NCBI RefSeq assembly: GCF_021646545.1
Contig: NZ_JAKIRP010000024.1
Location: 1 to 64,000 of the forward strand
Length of the DNA: 64,000 nt
Direction of reading: 5' to 3'
DNA from: Chitinophaga filiformis
GTDB taxonomy: Bacteria > Bacteroidota > Bacteroidia > Chitinophagales > Chitinophagaceae
This document shows, in pieces, positions 36,477-46,409 of the stretch (position 1 is the stretch's first letter; every line of letters starts with the position of its first letter). A program made the position numbers and the translations under genes. The notes beneath the pieces were generated by a model, which saw only the letters and a list, made by a program, of their open reading frames with translations, searched no databases and was not told where the DNA came from.

Positions 36477-39400
36477 ATGACAACAGCCACCTTTAAAGCA
36501 GGATATAAGGCAAAACCGGTCACTCGCGGACCTGTCATTCAGCCTAAGCTATCTGTTAACCGTCCGGGAGACGCGTACGAACAGGAAGCAGATGCCATGG
36601 CCAACAGGGTGATGCAGTTATCTGGCAAACCTGCTGCTGGAGTGACCTCTAATGCATTGATCGGCCCTTCCATTCAAAGGAAATGCGAGCATTGCGAAGA
36701 AGAGGAGAAGAAGAAATCACTGATGCGCAAAACAGAAAGTACCAGCGGTGGTTTTGCTGCATCGCCGGAACTGGCGTCCAGGCTGGGAAGCTCCAAAGGA
36801 GGCGGAATGCCTTTATCCGCCAATACCAGGAGCTTTATGGAAAATGCCTTTAGCCGCGATTTTTCACAGGTAAGGGTACATGCCGACAGTGAGGCGCATA
36901 ACATGAGCGATAGTATCCAGGCAAGGGCATTTACACATGGTAATGATGTTTATTTCAAGAGCGGACAATATCAACCGGGTACAGCCGAAGGACAACGTCT
37001 GCTGGCCCATGAGCTAACGCATGTCGCGCAGCAGGAGGGGGGCCGCACTTCGCAGCTGCAACGTTCTATAGAGCTAAGAGCGCCGGGAAGAGGCGAGGCT
37101 AGTGCTTTTGACCGCGCTGGAGAACTGGTGGACAGGCTGAATCAGCAACATCCTGAAGCCATTACCTATTCGCTGGACGGTAACATATTGCGTTGCGAAG
37201 TGTTGGACGAAGGAGCACTGACACATTTCGACTCGGAAATGCGGCGATTTATTGAAAACGAAGAAAGAGTAATCCCATTAAGGCTCATCACTCGTCATGG
37301 TCTTGCGAGAGGGGGTGAGGGCGGGCCCTTTGAACCCGTAGTGTTGGATCATTATGATTCCGGATATGTAGATCTGGACGATCTACTGGCCTCGGAAGGT
37401 TTTGCCTTTCAGTCAAATCTCATACATTTTCTGACGGAACGTTTCGTTACCAGCAATTATGCGCGCAGGCTGGGCACCCGTTTCTCTGATGCAGAATTTG
37501 ACAGGGCGCACGCTGCCGGTCAGCAGGCAGAAGCGGCGGTGTTCAGAAGTATCTTTGATGACCCCAGTATACGTTTTGCCTCTCAGGATAATCTCCCTAA
37601 CGGCGGTGCACAGGTTGTCTTCTTCAGCCGTGCAGAACGTTACACAATATTCATGTTTTTAAGGTCTCCGGGCGACAGGACGCTAACCCGCTCTACGGTA
37701 AGAGTACGTACTGCCGACAGGAGAAGGACCCTTACCGTAGATGAATTCCTGGAAGAGCGTAGAAGGGCAAGGGCTGCAGCCGCTCCCGCTCCGGTGGTAC
37801 AGCCTAAGCTGGAAGTCAATACTCCCGGAGATCGTTACGAACGGGAGGCTGATGCAATGGCTGAGCGAGTCATGAGGATGTCAGCAAGTCGGACGCCTAT
37901 ACTGCACACACAGGCGCTGATGGGGCCTTCCGTTCAGCGGAAATGTGCGCAATGTGAAGAAGAGCAAAAGAAAGTAGGCGTCATGCGGAAAGCTGAGGGC
38001 GGAGGTGGCCTGCAGGCCACTCCTGCACTTGGGGCAAAACTTGCAGCTAATAAAGGCGGTGGTTCACCGCTGCCCGATGGAACAAGGCGTTTCATGGAAA
38101 ATGCTTTCAGTGCCGATTTTTCACGTGTATCTATACACAACAACAGTGAAGCGGCGGCCATGAGTCAGAGCATCCAGGCGCATGCCTTCACGCATGGTAA
38201 TGATATTTACTTCAACAGCGGACGTTATAGTCCACATACACAACAGGGGCAGCACCTGCTGGCGCATGAACTGACACATACGCTGCAGCAGACAGGTGGT
38301 ATCCACAGGTCAACCGGGACTGACGCAAGCTCCGGTGGAAGTAATCCGGCATCAGGTGCCACCGGCACAAGCGGAGCGACAACAACAGGTGCTGGCGCCG
38401 CGGGAGCGACAGGAGGAATATCTGTGGATGTATTGGCTGCTGTGGATCCCGATGGTTTCTTTGTAAAAGCTGCCGCCCAGGAACTGGGTACCGACATCAG
38501 GGTGAGTTCTCTGGAAAATATGATCGATAAGCTGGAAGCAATAGTGCCTGAGAAAGGTTGCCTTGCCAATCTGAATATCTATAATCATGGTAGTCCCCGT
38601 ATACAGATGGTGGCGGGTAATAACAAAGTGAAGAATCCTGATGGTACTACCGGCAGAACTTCTACGGAGGGATTTACGCTGCAGTGGTTGCAACTGGGCG
38701 CCAATCAGACAGCATTAAACAGGCTGCGACATCTTTTTTGCTGCAATGGCACTATGAACTGGCGGGGTTGTAGTACAGTTGGTGTAAAAGCTTCGGGCGG
38801 CAAGTCGAGGACTCCCCAGGAAGTGGCTGCATCTCCCCTGCGTTACGGCGACTATCCAGACATCTACCAGTCGATACCTGAGGCACTTATGAGAGGCGCC
38901 TTTAAGAAGTTAGAGGACATAGGGGCAGTAAATGCCCAAAGCTGGGCAGATGCTACCTGTACGAATATAAAAGGCTCTAATGACTTCACCTATTGGGCTA
39001 TGAGGGATGGCAAGATGGCAGGCATAACTGGTCACGGTGGCAAGACCATCGAGTATAGACCGAGAGCAGCAGCTGCCTGCACCTGCGATGAAACTTCAAA
39101 AAGAGTGTCTGGTCCAGCGCCTACAGCAGCAGAAATAACCCGGAGCGCTGCGGAAATCAGGGACACAGAGTTAAGTTCTTCTTATGAAAAGTACAGGAGT
39201 GTAATTGGAAACGAGCCACTACCTCCGGTACAAACCCCCGAACAGGTGAAGGAAAAAGAGAAACAGGCAGAAGAAAGCCGGAAATTGGGAGAACAGATCC
39301 GTAAGGCAATATTAGACAGGATGACAGGTGGAAAAGCGCCAGCCAACGCTGCAGAGGCCTTACAGATAGCTGGGACGTGGGGAGTAACAATGCAGAAGAT

Positions 39401-40283
39401 CCTTAAAAAACTGGGTGGAATTAGTACTGCAACGGGAAGCGCTGTAACAAATGCCAGCGCTGAAGTTGAAGGACCGGCCGCCCAACAACGCAGATTGGAA
39501 GCTGCACTGACCCCCGCGGGTCGCGAAACATTCATGAAAATGCTGGTTAAAGTGCAACAAGAGCCTTTCTGGGCCAAACACTTTGCTAATACTACTATAT
39601 ATGTTTTTCCTGACCTGGCCGCGGATTCACCTTACAGGGGATTTACGCAGCATGGCACCCGTACTATGACTGATGACAGTGGTGTTGACAGAAGTGCACC
39701 GTTACACATCATACACATGAAAAAAGATATGTTCGATAAGGGCGAATTTGAATGGGCAGCTGCATCGTTGGTCCATGAATTAAGTCATACAATTTTCGAA
39801 AATATAACAGGACGAGCTATGGAAGGTTTCCATAAAGAACTGGCCCAACTGATAGCGGATGACCCGCAGATTGTTGCGCTCAGGGGAAGCAGCGCGACAG
39901 CTGCCGATCGTGAAAAGCAGGTTAAAGATATCAGTCAACTTCTATACAATGCTTCCGCTTATGCAGAAGAGGAAGTTTTTGTACATCTTCAGCAACTGAC
40001 GCACCAACCAGATGTAGGTGCGGTACCTGGTCCGGATTATATCAAAGAACGGGTGACCATCTATTTGAAAAATCTATTCCGAATGAAGTTGCCAACTCCG
40101 GTGTTGCGCGAAGTGATAAAAAACCTGGCCAGCCAGACGCGCATTCTTTATCAGGCGCGGATAGCGGCCTTGCCAGCACGTTCAAGGGAAAGACTGGATA
40201 TGGAATACAACCTCGAGATGGCCAAGCTTACACTTCGGCTGGCCTACGACGAAGTAACAAATCCAACACCAGCAACGCCTTAG
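36477..40283 (+). CDS. Double-DUF4157 metalloprotease-like protein, candidate eCIS cargo effector
   Basis: A 1268-residue protein with no signal peptide. An internal duplication with a 420-residue offset is obvious: QPKLSVNRPGDAYEQEADAM from residue 22 and QPKLEVNTPGDRYEREADAM from 442. Each copy is followed by a CxxC segment (KCEHCEEEE, KCAQCEEEQ) and a DUF4157 domain ending in HELTH (178-182 and 597-601). Between the copies (about 190-435) lies an unnamed domain with YVDLDDLLASEGFAF and HFLTERF. After the second DUF4157 and a Gly/Ser/Thr-rich linker comes a region with YNHGSP (His704) and LFCCNG/RGC (Cys755, Cys756, Cys765), perhaps a His/Cys peptidase fold. A third HExxH, HELSH (1100-1104), lies in the C-terminal part. 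DUF4157 proteins are strongly linked to eCIS and thought to be loaded toxins; this one is likely the cargo. Confidence 0.8.
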   Translation: MTTATFKAGYKAKPVTRGPVIQPKLSVNRPGDAYEQEADAMANRVMQLSGKPAAGVTSNALIGPSIQRKCEHCEEEEKKKSLMRKTESTSGGFAASPELASRLGSSKGGGMPLSANTRSFMENAFSRDFSQVRVHADSEAHNMSDSIQARAFTHGNDVYFKSGQYQPGTAEGQRLLAHELTHVAQQEGGRTSQLQRSIELRAPGRGEASAFDRAGELVDRLNQQHPEAITYSLDGNILRCEVLDEGALTHFDSEMRRFIENEERVIPLRLITRHGLARGGEGGPFEPVVLDHYDSGYVDLDDLLASEGFAFQSNLIHFLTERFVTSNYARRLGTRFSDAEFDRAHAAGQQAEAAVFRSIFDDPSIRFASQDNLPNGGAQVVFFSRAERYTIFMFLRSPGDRTLTRSTVRVRTADRRRTLTVDEFLEERRRARAAAAPAPVVQPKLEVNTPGDRYEREADAMAERVMRMSASRTPILHTQALMGPSVQRKCAQCEEEQKKVGVMRKAEGGGGLQATPALGAKLAANKGGGSPLPDGTRRFMENAFSADFSRVSIHNNSEAAAMSQSIQAHAFTHGNDIYFNSGRYSPHTQQGQHLLAHELTHTLQQTGGIHRSTGTDASSGGSNPASGATGTSGATTTGAGAAGATGGISVDVLAAVDPDGFFVKAAAQELGTDIRVSSLENMIDKLEAIVPEKGCLANLNIYNHGSPRIQMVAGNNKVKNPDGTTGRTSTEGFTLQWLQLGANQTALNRLRHLFCCNGTMNWRGCSTVGVKASGGKSRTPQEVAASPLRYGDYPDIYQSIPEALMRGAFKKLEDIGAVNAQSWADATCTNIKGSNDFTYWAMRDGKMAGITGHGGKTIEYRPRAAAACTCDETSKRVSGPAPTAAEITRSAAEIRDTELSSSYEKYRSVIGNEPLPPVQTPEQVKEKEKQAEESRKLGEQIRKAILDRMTGGKAPANAAEALQIAGTWGVTMQKILKKLGGISTATGSAVTNASAEVEGPAAQQRRLEAALTPAGRETFMKMLVKVQQEPFWAKHFANTTIYVFPDLAADSPYRGFTQHGTRTMTDDSGVDRSAPLHIIHMKKDMFDKGEFEWAAASLVHELSHTIFENITGRAMEGFHKELAQLIADDPQIVALRGSSATAADREKQVKDISQLLYNASAYAEEEVFVHLQQLTHQPDVGAVPGPDYIKERVTIYLKNLFRMKLPTPVLREVIKNLASQTRILYQARIAALPARSRERLDMEYNLEMAKLTLRLAYDEVTNPTPATP

Positions 40284-40350
40284 CAACACGTTCCCTTATT
40301 CCACAAAGTCAATAATGCATACAACACCCCGAATAAAACAATAATCATAC

Positions 40351-41112
40351 ATGTCCACCGGTTACTCCCGCAGCCCCAAACTCCTTAAAGGCGCTCTCAT
40401 CGAATTCTCAGAGCGCTTCATAGGCCCCGTTCCCAACATCATCATCTTCCAGTACAACCCGGAAACGATGACGCGTAGCCTGGAGGTATGGAATCCCGCT
40501 CCCCGCAATCAGTCGGGAGACGGAACCGGACAACCTCCCACGGCAGAGGAAACCGCAGCTACTGCACAACCGCACGACCCACCAGAAACATTTACACTGG
40601 GTCTTGAACTGGATGCAGCTGATGCCCTGGAAAAACCAGAGAGCCATCCGGTAGCATTTGTCTCTGGTGTGGCCGACCGTATTGCCGCTATGGAAATGTT
40701 GCTGTACCCACAGGGAGAAAGCCTGTTAGGCGGATTGATGGGAGGGATCAGTGCGTCACTGTCTGGTGGTGGCGTCAGCGTTGGCGGAAGCGCAGCTGCT
40801 GCTACACCCGTTCCCCGTGGTACCGTGCCGGTATTATTGTTTGCCTGGGGCCCGGGGCGTATCGTACCAGTGCGGCTTACCAGTTTTTCAGTGGAAGAAC
40901 AGGCCTATTCTCCCTTGTTGTATCCCATTCGTGCCAAAGTGAATATCGGGCTGAAGATACTGACCCCGGAAAAGGACTTCCCACAGCCCCGCACCTTTAC
41001 GCAGGACCTGGCAGTGGCAGCTTTTAACTTCACCCGTAAACAGAAGGAAGTGCTGGCGGCTGCCAATCTTGCCAATAGTGTAGAATCTATCCTGGGCATG
41101 TTGCCTTTCTAA
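40351..41112 (+). CDS. eCIS tube-baseplate adaptor (CIS tube protein family, Afp7-like part)
   Basis: A 253-residue protein with KGALIEFSERFIGPVPNIIIFQYNPETMTRSLEVW, typical of the adaptor that joins the tube to the hub. A Gly/Ser-rich linker (GGLMGGISASLSGGG) interrupts the middle. PVLLFAWGPGRIVPVRLTSF and a two-domain layout match the family. The LysM partner is a separate gene directly downstream, whereas other systems fuse both. The 67-base gap after the effector is the largest inside the operon. Confidence 0.82.
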   Translation: MSTGYSRSPKLLKGALIEFSERFIGPVPNIIIFQYNPETMTRSLEVWNPAPRNQSGDGTGQPPTAEETAATAQPHDPPETFTLGLELDAADALEKPESHPVAFVSGVADRIAAMEMLLYPQGESLLGGLMGGISASLSGGGVSVGGSAAAATPVPRGTVPVLLFAWGPGRIVPVRLTSFSVEEQAYSPLLYPIRAKVNIGLKILTPEKDFPQPRTFTQDLAVAAFNFTRKQKEVLAAANLANSVESILGMLPF

Positions 41113-41135
41113 AATACCGCTTAAACCGATACGAT

Positions 41136-41411
41136 ATGTTTGACGAAAAAAGTCGCTATTACAAAACGGCACAATACCAGGTCACAGACAGGCGTGGACG
41201 CAGTGTGCCTGTAGTCGTCATCCCGCCTGCGCCGCTGCAGACCTTGCAGGGGTATCATTTGCTGAAACAGGGACAAAGGCTTGACCATCTTGCAGCGCAA
41301 TACATAAAAGATCCTGCCGGTTTCTGGCGCATCAGTGAAGCGAATGACGTTATGCTGCCCGAGGCATTAAGTGAGCAGATGGAAATTGCTATTCCTCAAA
41401 AAAGTCGTTAA
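41136..41411 (+). CDS. LysM-domain eCIS adaptor protein
   Basis: A 91-residue protein. The C-terminal half is a LysM-like fold (LKQGQRLDHLAAQYIKDPAG then WRISEANDVMLPEAL), as in the phage gp53/Afp7 family. It connects the tube adaptor to the hub rather than binding peptidoglycan. Its stop directly abuts the next ATG. Confidence 0.82.
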   Translation: MFDEKSRYYKTAQYQVTDRRGRSVPVVVIPPAPLQTLQGYHLLKQGQRLDHLAAQYIKDPAGFWRISEANDVMLPEALSEQMEIAIPQKSR

Positions 41412-42503
41412 ATGGGCTTAGGCATAATCATAACAGTTAATGGAGTGCCCGATGCCGAACTGGCACAGGCCTCACGGGTAGAGGTGTACGAAAGGCTGGG
41501 AGAGACCACGCATTTCAATATCTATTACCCCGAAGATATCAGTGATGGTGATCTGAACCGCTTGAAAGATAACCGCCTCGGGCCGGGCGCTGTTATTTCC
41601 ATTCTTGCAGACGTCAACGATACCCAGGAATGCCTGGTAAAAGGACATGTATACAGTCAGCAGATACACCTGGAACACGGCGGCGAAGGTTCTTCCGTGC
41701 TTGTGAAAGGGGCAGATACTTCCATCACCATGGACCGGGTGTTCCAGTCTGTAGTATGGGCTGATGTAACCGATAGTGATGCCGTTACCAGTATATTCGG
41801 CAATTATGGCCTTGTGGCAGATGTATTCACCACCAACGCAAGACATCTCGAAGATAAACACAGCCTGGTGCAGCGGGAAACAGACCTCCGCTTCATCCGG
41901 CGACTGGCAAGGCGCAACGGTTGCTACTGTTGGATCACCAGCGACGCGGCAGGTGTGGAAACTGCCCACTTCAAACAACCACAACTGGAAGGAGAACCTG
42001 TTGCGGAACTGTCAATTAATTTTCAAAGTCCCAATATCCAGTCATTTGATATCAGCTGGAATACTGAACGTCCTACCAGCGTCGAAGGGCTACAACTGGA
42101 CCTGAATACCAAGAATAACCTGGACGGGCAGCTGGCGCAAACGCCGCAGTCCTTACTTGGTTCTTTGTCCCTGCAAGCCATTACTGGTGACGTGCGTACC
42201 ATGCAGGTATCCGCCCCGGCCGATGATGCCGGCAATCTGCAGGCGCGCAGCCAGGGAGCATTGATAGAAGCTGACTGGTTCGTACAGGCATCCTGCCGTA
42301 CCAGTCTTCACCAGTTTGGTAAACTGCTGCATGCACATACCATTGTAAATGTAAAGGGCGCCGGCAGCCGCCATAGTGGCAAGTACCTGGTAGCAGCAGT
42401 GAGACATATCATCGACCCCTCGGCACACGTAATGGAAGTGAAACTGGTGCGTAACGGATGGGAGGAAGCTGCGACAGGCGGTATTGGAGGCGGAATATTT
42501 TAA
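41412..42503 (+). CDS. eCIS hub protein (gpD/VgrG N-terminal part)
   Basis: A 363-residue protein of the phage late control D/gp27-like hub family. Features are ASRVEVYERLGETTHFNIYY, SLVQRETDLRFIRRLARRNGCYCWI, the second of which is the hallmark of VgrG-type hubs, and a C-terminal barrel-like HSGKYLVAAVRHIID. In VgrG this domain is fused to the spike; here the spike is the next gene. Confidence 0.88.
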   Translation: MGLGIIITVNGVPDAELAQASRVEVYERLGETTHFNIYYPEDISDGDLNRLKDNRLGPGAVISILADVNDTQECLVKGHVYSQQIHLEHGGEGSSVLVKGADTSITMDRVFQSVVWADVTDSDAVTSIFGNYGLVADVFTTNARHLEDKHSLVQRETDLRFIRRLARRNGCYCWITSDAAGVETAHFKQPQLEGEPVAELSINFQSPNIQSFDISWNTERPTSVEGLQLDLNTKNNLDGQLAQTPQSLLGSLSLQAITGDVRTMQVSAPADDAGNLQARSQGALIEADWFVQASCRTSLHQFGKLLHAHTIVNVKGAGSRHSGKYLVAAVRHIIDPSAHVMEVKLVRNGWEEAATGGIGGGIF

Positions 42504-42520
42504 CGTATAAAAACAACAGC

Positions 42521-43225
42521 ATGGAATCCCAGCTACTTGAACAATTATTGGAATGGTCACGCAGCAGGCACTTCGGGAAATACCGTGGTATTGTGGTCGA
42601 CAATACTGACCCCACCAACAGAGGAAGACTAAAAGTACAGGTGCCTTCTGTGTTAAAAGATCTCTCTGTCTGGGCTATGCCTTGCCTGCCATATGCCGGT
42701 AAGAACGTAGGCGTATTTATGGTGCCCGAACCCGGTGCAGGGGTGTGGGTGGAGTTTGAAGCAGGAGATCTTTCCTATCCCATCTGGACAGGTGGTTTTT
42801 GGGCAGATGATGAAGTGCCCAAAAATGAAAAAGGTGCGGAGGCCACGCCCTCACTACGCATTATACGCAGCGAAAAAGGACTGCTGATAAGCTTTAATGA
42901 CGATGCCCAGGTGTTAACGCTCAGCGATGAGGATGGCAGTAATATCATGACCATCGAAGTGCAGGAGGGAAAGATAAAGATCAAAGGCAATCTGAAAGTA
43001 GTGGTGGAAGCGCCCCAGATAGAACTGGTGGAAAATGCTACTCATCCTGTGGTTTTCGGCGATGAACTGATGACCTACCTGAACCAGATCGTACAAATAT
43101 ATCAATCACATACACATCCGGGCGAACTGGCGCTGGGTGTGCTGCCGGTAACACCGGCGCCGCCCCTACCGCCATTGCCGCCCCCAACACCCAGCCTGCT
43201 CTCTTTAAAAGTTAAAGCAGGATAA
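42521..43225 (+). CDS. eCIS spike protein (gp5/gpV-like, VgrG C-terminal part)
   Basis: A 234-residue protein from ATG 42521 (MESQLLEQLLEW); an earlier ATG at 42458 would overlap the hub gene by 46 bases. It has the OB-fold spike domain (YRGIVVDNTDPTNRGRLKVQ, AMPCLPYAG, EPGAGVWVEFEAGD), then a beta-helix-like stretch (LKVVVEAPQIELV) and SHTHPG. It ends in a Pro-rich tail. A trimer of it would form the puncturing needle. Confidence 0.88.
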   Translation: MESQLLEQLLEWSRSRHFGKYRGIVVDNTDPTNRGRLKVQVPSVLKDLSVWAMPCLPYAGKNVGVFMVPEPGAGVWVEFEAGDLSYPIWTGGFWADDEVPKNEKGAEATPSLRIIRSEKGLLISFNDDAQVLTLSDEDGSNIMTIEVQEGKIKIKGNLKVVVEAPQIELVENATHPVVFGDELMTYLNQIVQIYQSHTHPGELALGVLPVTPAPPLPPLPPPTPSLLSLKVKAG

Positions 43226-43237
43226 AAACTACATCAT

Positions 43238-43510
43238 ATGGCACTTAAAGCAGGCGTACAGGCAGATTATGCAAACAGCATGGCAGCAGCCATGGAAAAG
43301 GCTTTTATGGAAGAATGGCCCAAGGCGATGAATGATCAGCCACTACCGCAATCCAACGACCAGATGCGGCTACTGTTCATTGCTATCGCGCAAGGCGTGG
43401 TAAGACATCTGGTAGATCATCCGGAAGCAATTGCAGTAACAATATCCCACAACAACCTGCATACACACAATGCCAGTGTTGACGTGATCAGTACAGGAAC
43501 GCTTTATTGA
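43238..43510 (+). CDS. Small eCIS protein next to the spike (PAAR position)
   Basis: A 90-residue protein with a helical N-terminal half and a His-rich C-terminal ISHNNLHTHNASVDV. It occupies the place of the PAAR tip in other eCIS, between spike and gp25-like genes, but I do not see PAAR repeats. It may be a tip or spike-associated protein. Start by spacing; the stop overlaps the next frame. Confidence 0.6.
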   Translation: MALKAGVQADYANSMAAAMEKAFMEEWPKAMNDQPLPQSNDQMRLLFIAIAQGVVRHLVDHPEAIAVTISHNNLHTHNASVDVISTGTLY

Positions 43511-43524
43511 TAAAACGCGATGTT

Positions 43525-43902
43525 ATGAAAGAGCACATTTGCAGTATACGCTATCCGTTTGCGATAGACCAGGGACTGGGTACACTGATGGAAGAACACA
43601 ATTATGATCAGCACGTAAAACAGCTGATGCTGCAGGTGTTATTTACCAATCCTGGTGAGCGGATCAACCGCCCCGATTTCGGATGCGGTATCCGCCGTAT
43701 GGTATTCGCCCCCAATAGCGAAGTAAGCGCCAATCTTACAAAGGTGGCCGTAACACAGGCGTTGGAAAAATGGATGGCAGACCTGGTAAGTGTCGTGGAC
43801 GTGAAAGTAACCTCCGTCAATGAGAAACTGGAAGTGGGCATTGTATACATACTCAAAGCCAGGCAGGAACGCCATTATCTAAATCTTGAAGTAACGTTAT
43901 GA
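43525..43902 (+). CDS. gp25-like baseplate wedge protein
   Basis: A 125-residue protein of the GPW/gp25 family that forms baseplate wedge cores (Afp9-like). GLGTLMEEHNYDQHVKQLMLQ and TNPGERINRPDFGCGIRRMVF carry the family's NxPGER..RPxFGCGL-type signature. The ATG at 43525 is chosen; a TTG at 43507 overlapping the previous stop would add six residues. The stop overlaps the next ATG. Confidence 0.9.
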   Translation: MKEHICSIRYPFAIDQGLGTLMEEHNYDQHVKQLMLQVLFTNPGERINRPDFGCGIRRMVFAPNSEVSANLTKVAVTQALEKWMADLVSVVDVKVTSVNEKLEVGIVYILKARQERHYLNLEVTL

Positions 43903-46409
43903 TAACCGCTCCCGATCGTATAGAGGCTTTACTGGCACAGTCCCGTGTAACAGGGATAGACTTCGTCTACATACATACCAGTCAGCTGATACTGGACGTA
44001 TATTTCCTGCGTTCTCCATCTACCCTGGATGTACCTGTTACTGGTACCTTAACGCCTGATCAGATACGTATCTATAACCCTGCCGGAACAGTACCGGATA
44101 TGCCGGTAAGCGCCCTTAGCTGGATCACAGTGGATGCACAGGATGTGCTTCGCCTCACCGTACCGCATCCGGGCGATTTCACGCTATATCGCCTGTATAT
44201 TGACGATCCAAGGGTAGACCTCTTTTACAACGATATTACTTTCAGCTTTAAGGCTAACTGTCCTTCGGATCTTGATTGCAAGCCTGCGGAACATGAATGT
44301 CCGCCGGAGGAGCCGGTCGACTTTCCTGTCAACTACCTGGCCCGCGATTTCTGGAGTTTCAGGCAGTCCTTGCTTGACTTTGCTTCACAGCGGTATCCGG
44401 ATTGGCCGGACCGTCTTGAAGCAGACGCAGGTGTCATGCTCACAGAAGCGATGAGCGCCCTGGGAGATGAAATGGCTTATTACCAGGATAAAGTTGGCCG
44501 CGAGGCCTATCTTGAAACGGCTACACAACGAAGGTCACTGCGCAGGCACGCCCTGCTGGTGGATTATAACATCCATGATGGCCTGGGAGCTACTTCCTGG
44601 CTGGATGTAACCGTAGCAGAAACCGGGAGTGGTGTGATCCCTGCCGGTACTGATGTGTGGGCCTCCGGAGAAAATGGTAGCCGCATAGACTTTGAAGTAG
44701 GACGCGGACTACAGGAAGTATTCGCCGGTAAAACATATGCCGTGGATGCTGATCGCAATGACCTGTTGCCGCATTTGATCGATGAAGACAAGGTTTGTTT
44801 GCCAGTCGGTGCTACAGATATGTACATACAGGGACATCATGAAGCCCATCTTACCCCCTTTGATGATCTGCCCGAGGATCAGGCGCCTGGCAAATGGGTA
44901 CTGCTGCAGACCATTCCCACCAATCCCGCACAGCGCGCACGCGTACACCTGGTGCGGCTGATAGCTGTTACCGATACGACAGACCCTGTGCTGGATGAAG
45001 ACATTACCCATCTCGTATGGGAGTCTGCACAGGCGCTGCCTTTTGAAATGGACTTAACGGTGCTGCACGTACGTGGTAATATACTGCCTGTCACCGCCGG
45101 TAAAACCCACACCTTGTATTTTCTCACCGGTGCTGAAGCAACAGCGCTTTCACAGACAGAACAGGATGCCCTGAAAGAGGCTGCTCAACAGGCCGTGGTA
45201 CCAACGGCAGACAGCGCAGTGGAACGTAACGGGCGGGAGGGCGAGGTAACCTATCTCTGCTCATTGCCATTATCGGCTGATGAACCATTGGTATGGCTGG
45301 GAGACGATCCGCATGACGCACGCCCTGAAATAAGACTGACATCCGTTGTATTTAATGGCACTTGCTGGGTACCCGATGAAGAATGGACCTGGCGGAGATC
45401 CCTGTTAGGGGAACATTCTTCCCAGAGCCAGGACAGGGACTATACACTGGATGACGGCACCTGGAAACGGGTGGTAGGTTATCAGCGGATAGGTGAGGAA
45501 GTGATACACCGTGACTATGCTTCAGGCGGTGGTGTCACCATCCGATTTGGTGATGGTGAATTTGGGCTGATACCCGCCCGCGGAACGGTGTTCCGTGTCG
45601 ATTACAGGCTGGGTGGAGGTCGTAGGGGAAATGTGCCGGAGGCGTCGCTGAAATATATTAAAGACGATCGGCAGCCCGGCGATTGTGATCCGCCATTAGC
45701 TGATCTCAGTTTTATAAAGAGCGTTACCAACCCTTTACAAGGCCTGAACGGCATAGATCCTGAAAAGCCGGATGAAGTGCGGCAGTCGGCCCCTGAAGCT
45801 TTCCGCGCGCTTACCTATCGCGCCGTACGTCCGGAAGATTATGCAGAAGCAGCGGAACGTTTGCCCTGGGTACAAAGAGCAGGATCAGTTTTTCGCTGGA
45901 CGGGCAGCTGGCTCTCTGCTTTTGTAACGCCCGATCCATTGGGCACTGTGGGGCTGGAGCCTGCGCATCGCAATAACCTGCAGCAGCAACTGGACCGTTT
46001 CAGACAGGCAGGCCGGGAAGCCCTGATACAGGATCCTGTCTATGCTGATATGGATATAGAGATTGAGATCTGTGCTGCGCCGCATGCCTATGCTGGCGAG
46101 GTAAAAGCACTTGTCCTGGAAGCTCTGCTGGGAAAAGGCGGCATCAATCCCGTGCCCGGTTATTTTTCTCCTGATCATTTCACATTTGGTACACCACTGG
46201 AACGCTCTTCCCTCGAAGCGCATATACAGCAGGTGCCTGGTGTACAGGCCATTGAATATATCCGTTTCCGGCGACGGGGATGGTTTGGCTGGAAGATGTT
46301 CACTGACTTGTCTTATGATCCCGGTCAGCAAACCATCATCCGCGTGGAGAATGATCCCTTATTTCCTGAAAGAGGTTCTCTTAAAATCTATATACACGGT
46401 GGAGCATGA
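43899..46409 (+). CDS. Baseplate J-like protein 1
   Basis: An 836-residue baseplate assembly protein (gpJ/gp6-like, Afp11 type). The ATG overlaps the gp25 stop (ATGA). The N-terminal part has a beta domain with a Cys-rich SDLDCKPAEHECPPEE segment. The core includes NYLARDFWSFRQSLLDFASQ, GVMLTEAMSALGDEMAYYQD and YLETATQRRSLRRHALL, all typical of this family. The C-terminal part has VRPEDYAEAAERLPWVQRAG and IRFRRRGWFGWKM. With the next gene it forms the wedge ring around the hub. Confidence 0.88.
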   Translation: MITAPDRIEALLAQSRVTGIDFVYIHTSQLILDVYFLRSPSTLDVPVTGTLTPDQIRIYNPAGTVPDMPVSALSWITVDAQDVLRLTVPHPGDFTLYRLYIDDPRVDLFYNDITFSFKANCPSDLDCKPAEHECPPEEPVDFPVNYLARDFWSFRQSLLDFASQRYPDWPDRLEADAGVMLTEAMSALGDEMAYYQDKVGREAYLETATQRRSLRRHALLVDYNIHDGLGATSWLDVTVAETGSGVIPAGTDVWASGENGSRIDFEVGRGLQEVFAGKTYAVDADRNDLLPHLIDEDKVCLPVGATDMYIQGHHEAHLTPFDDLPEDQAPGKWVLLQTIPTNPAQRARVHLVRLIAVTDTTDPVLDEDITHLVWESAQALPFEMDLTVLHVRGNILPVTAGKTHTLYFLTGAEATALSQTEQDALKEAAQQAVVPTADSAVERNGREGEVTYLCSLPLSADEPLVWLGDDPHDARPEIRLTSVVFNGTCWVPDEEWTWRRSLLGEHSSQSQDRDYTLDDGTWKRVVGYQRIGEEVIHRDYASGGGVTIRFGDGEFGLIPARGTVFRVDYRLGGGRRGNVPEASLKYIKDDRQPGDCDPPLADLSFIKSVTNPLQGLNGIDPEKPDEVRQSAPEAFRALTYRAVRPEDYAEAAERLPWVQRAGSVFRWTGSWLSAFVTPDPLGTVGLEPAHRNNLQQQLDRFRQAGREALIQDPVYADMDIEIEICAAPHAYAGEVKALVLEALLGKGGINPVPGYFSPDHFTFGTPLERSSLEAHIQQVPGVQAIEYIRFRRRGWFGWKMFTDLSYDPGQQTIIRVENDPLFPERGSLKIYIHGGA

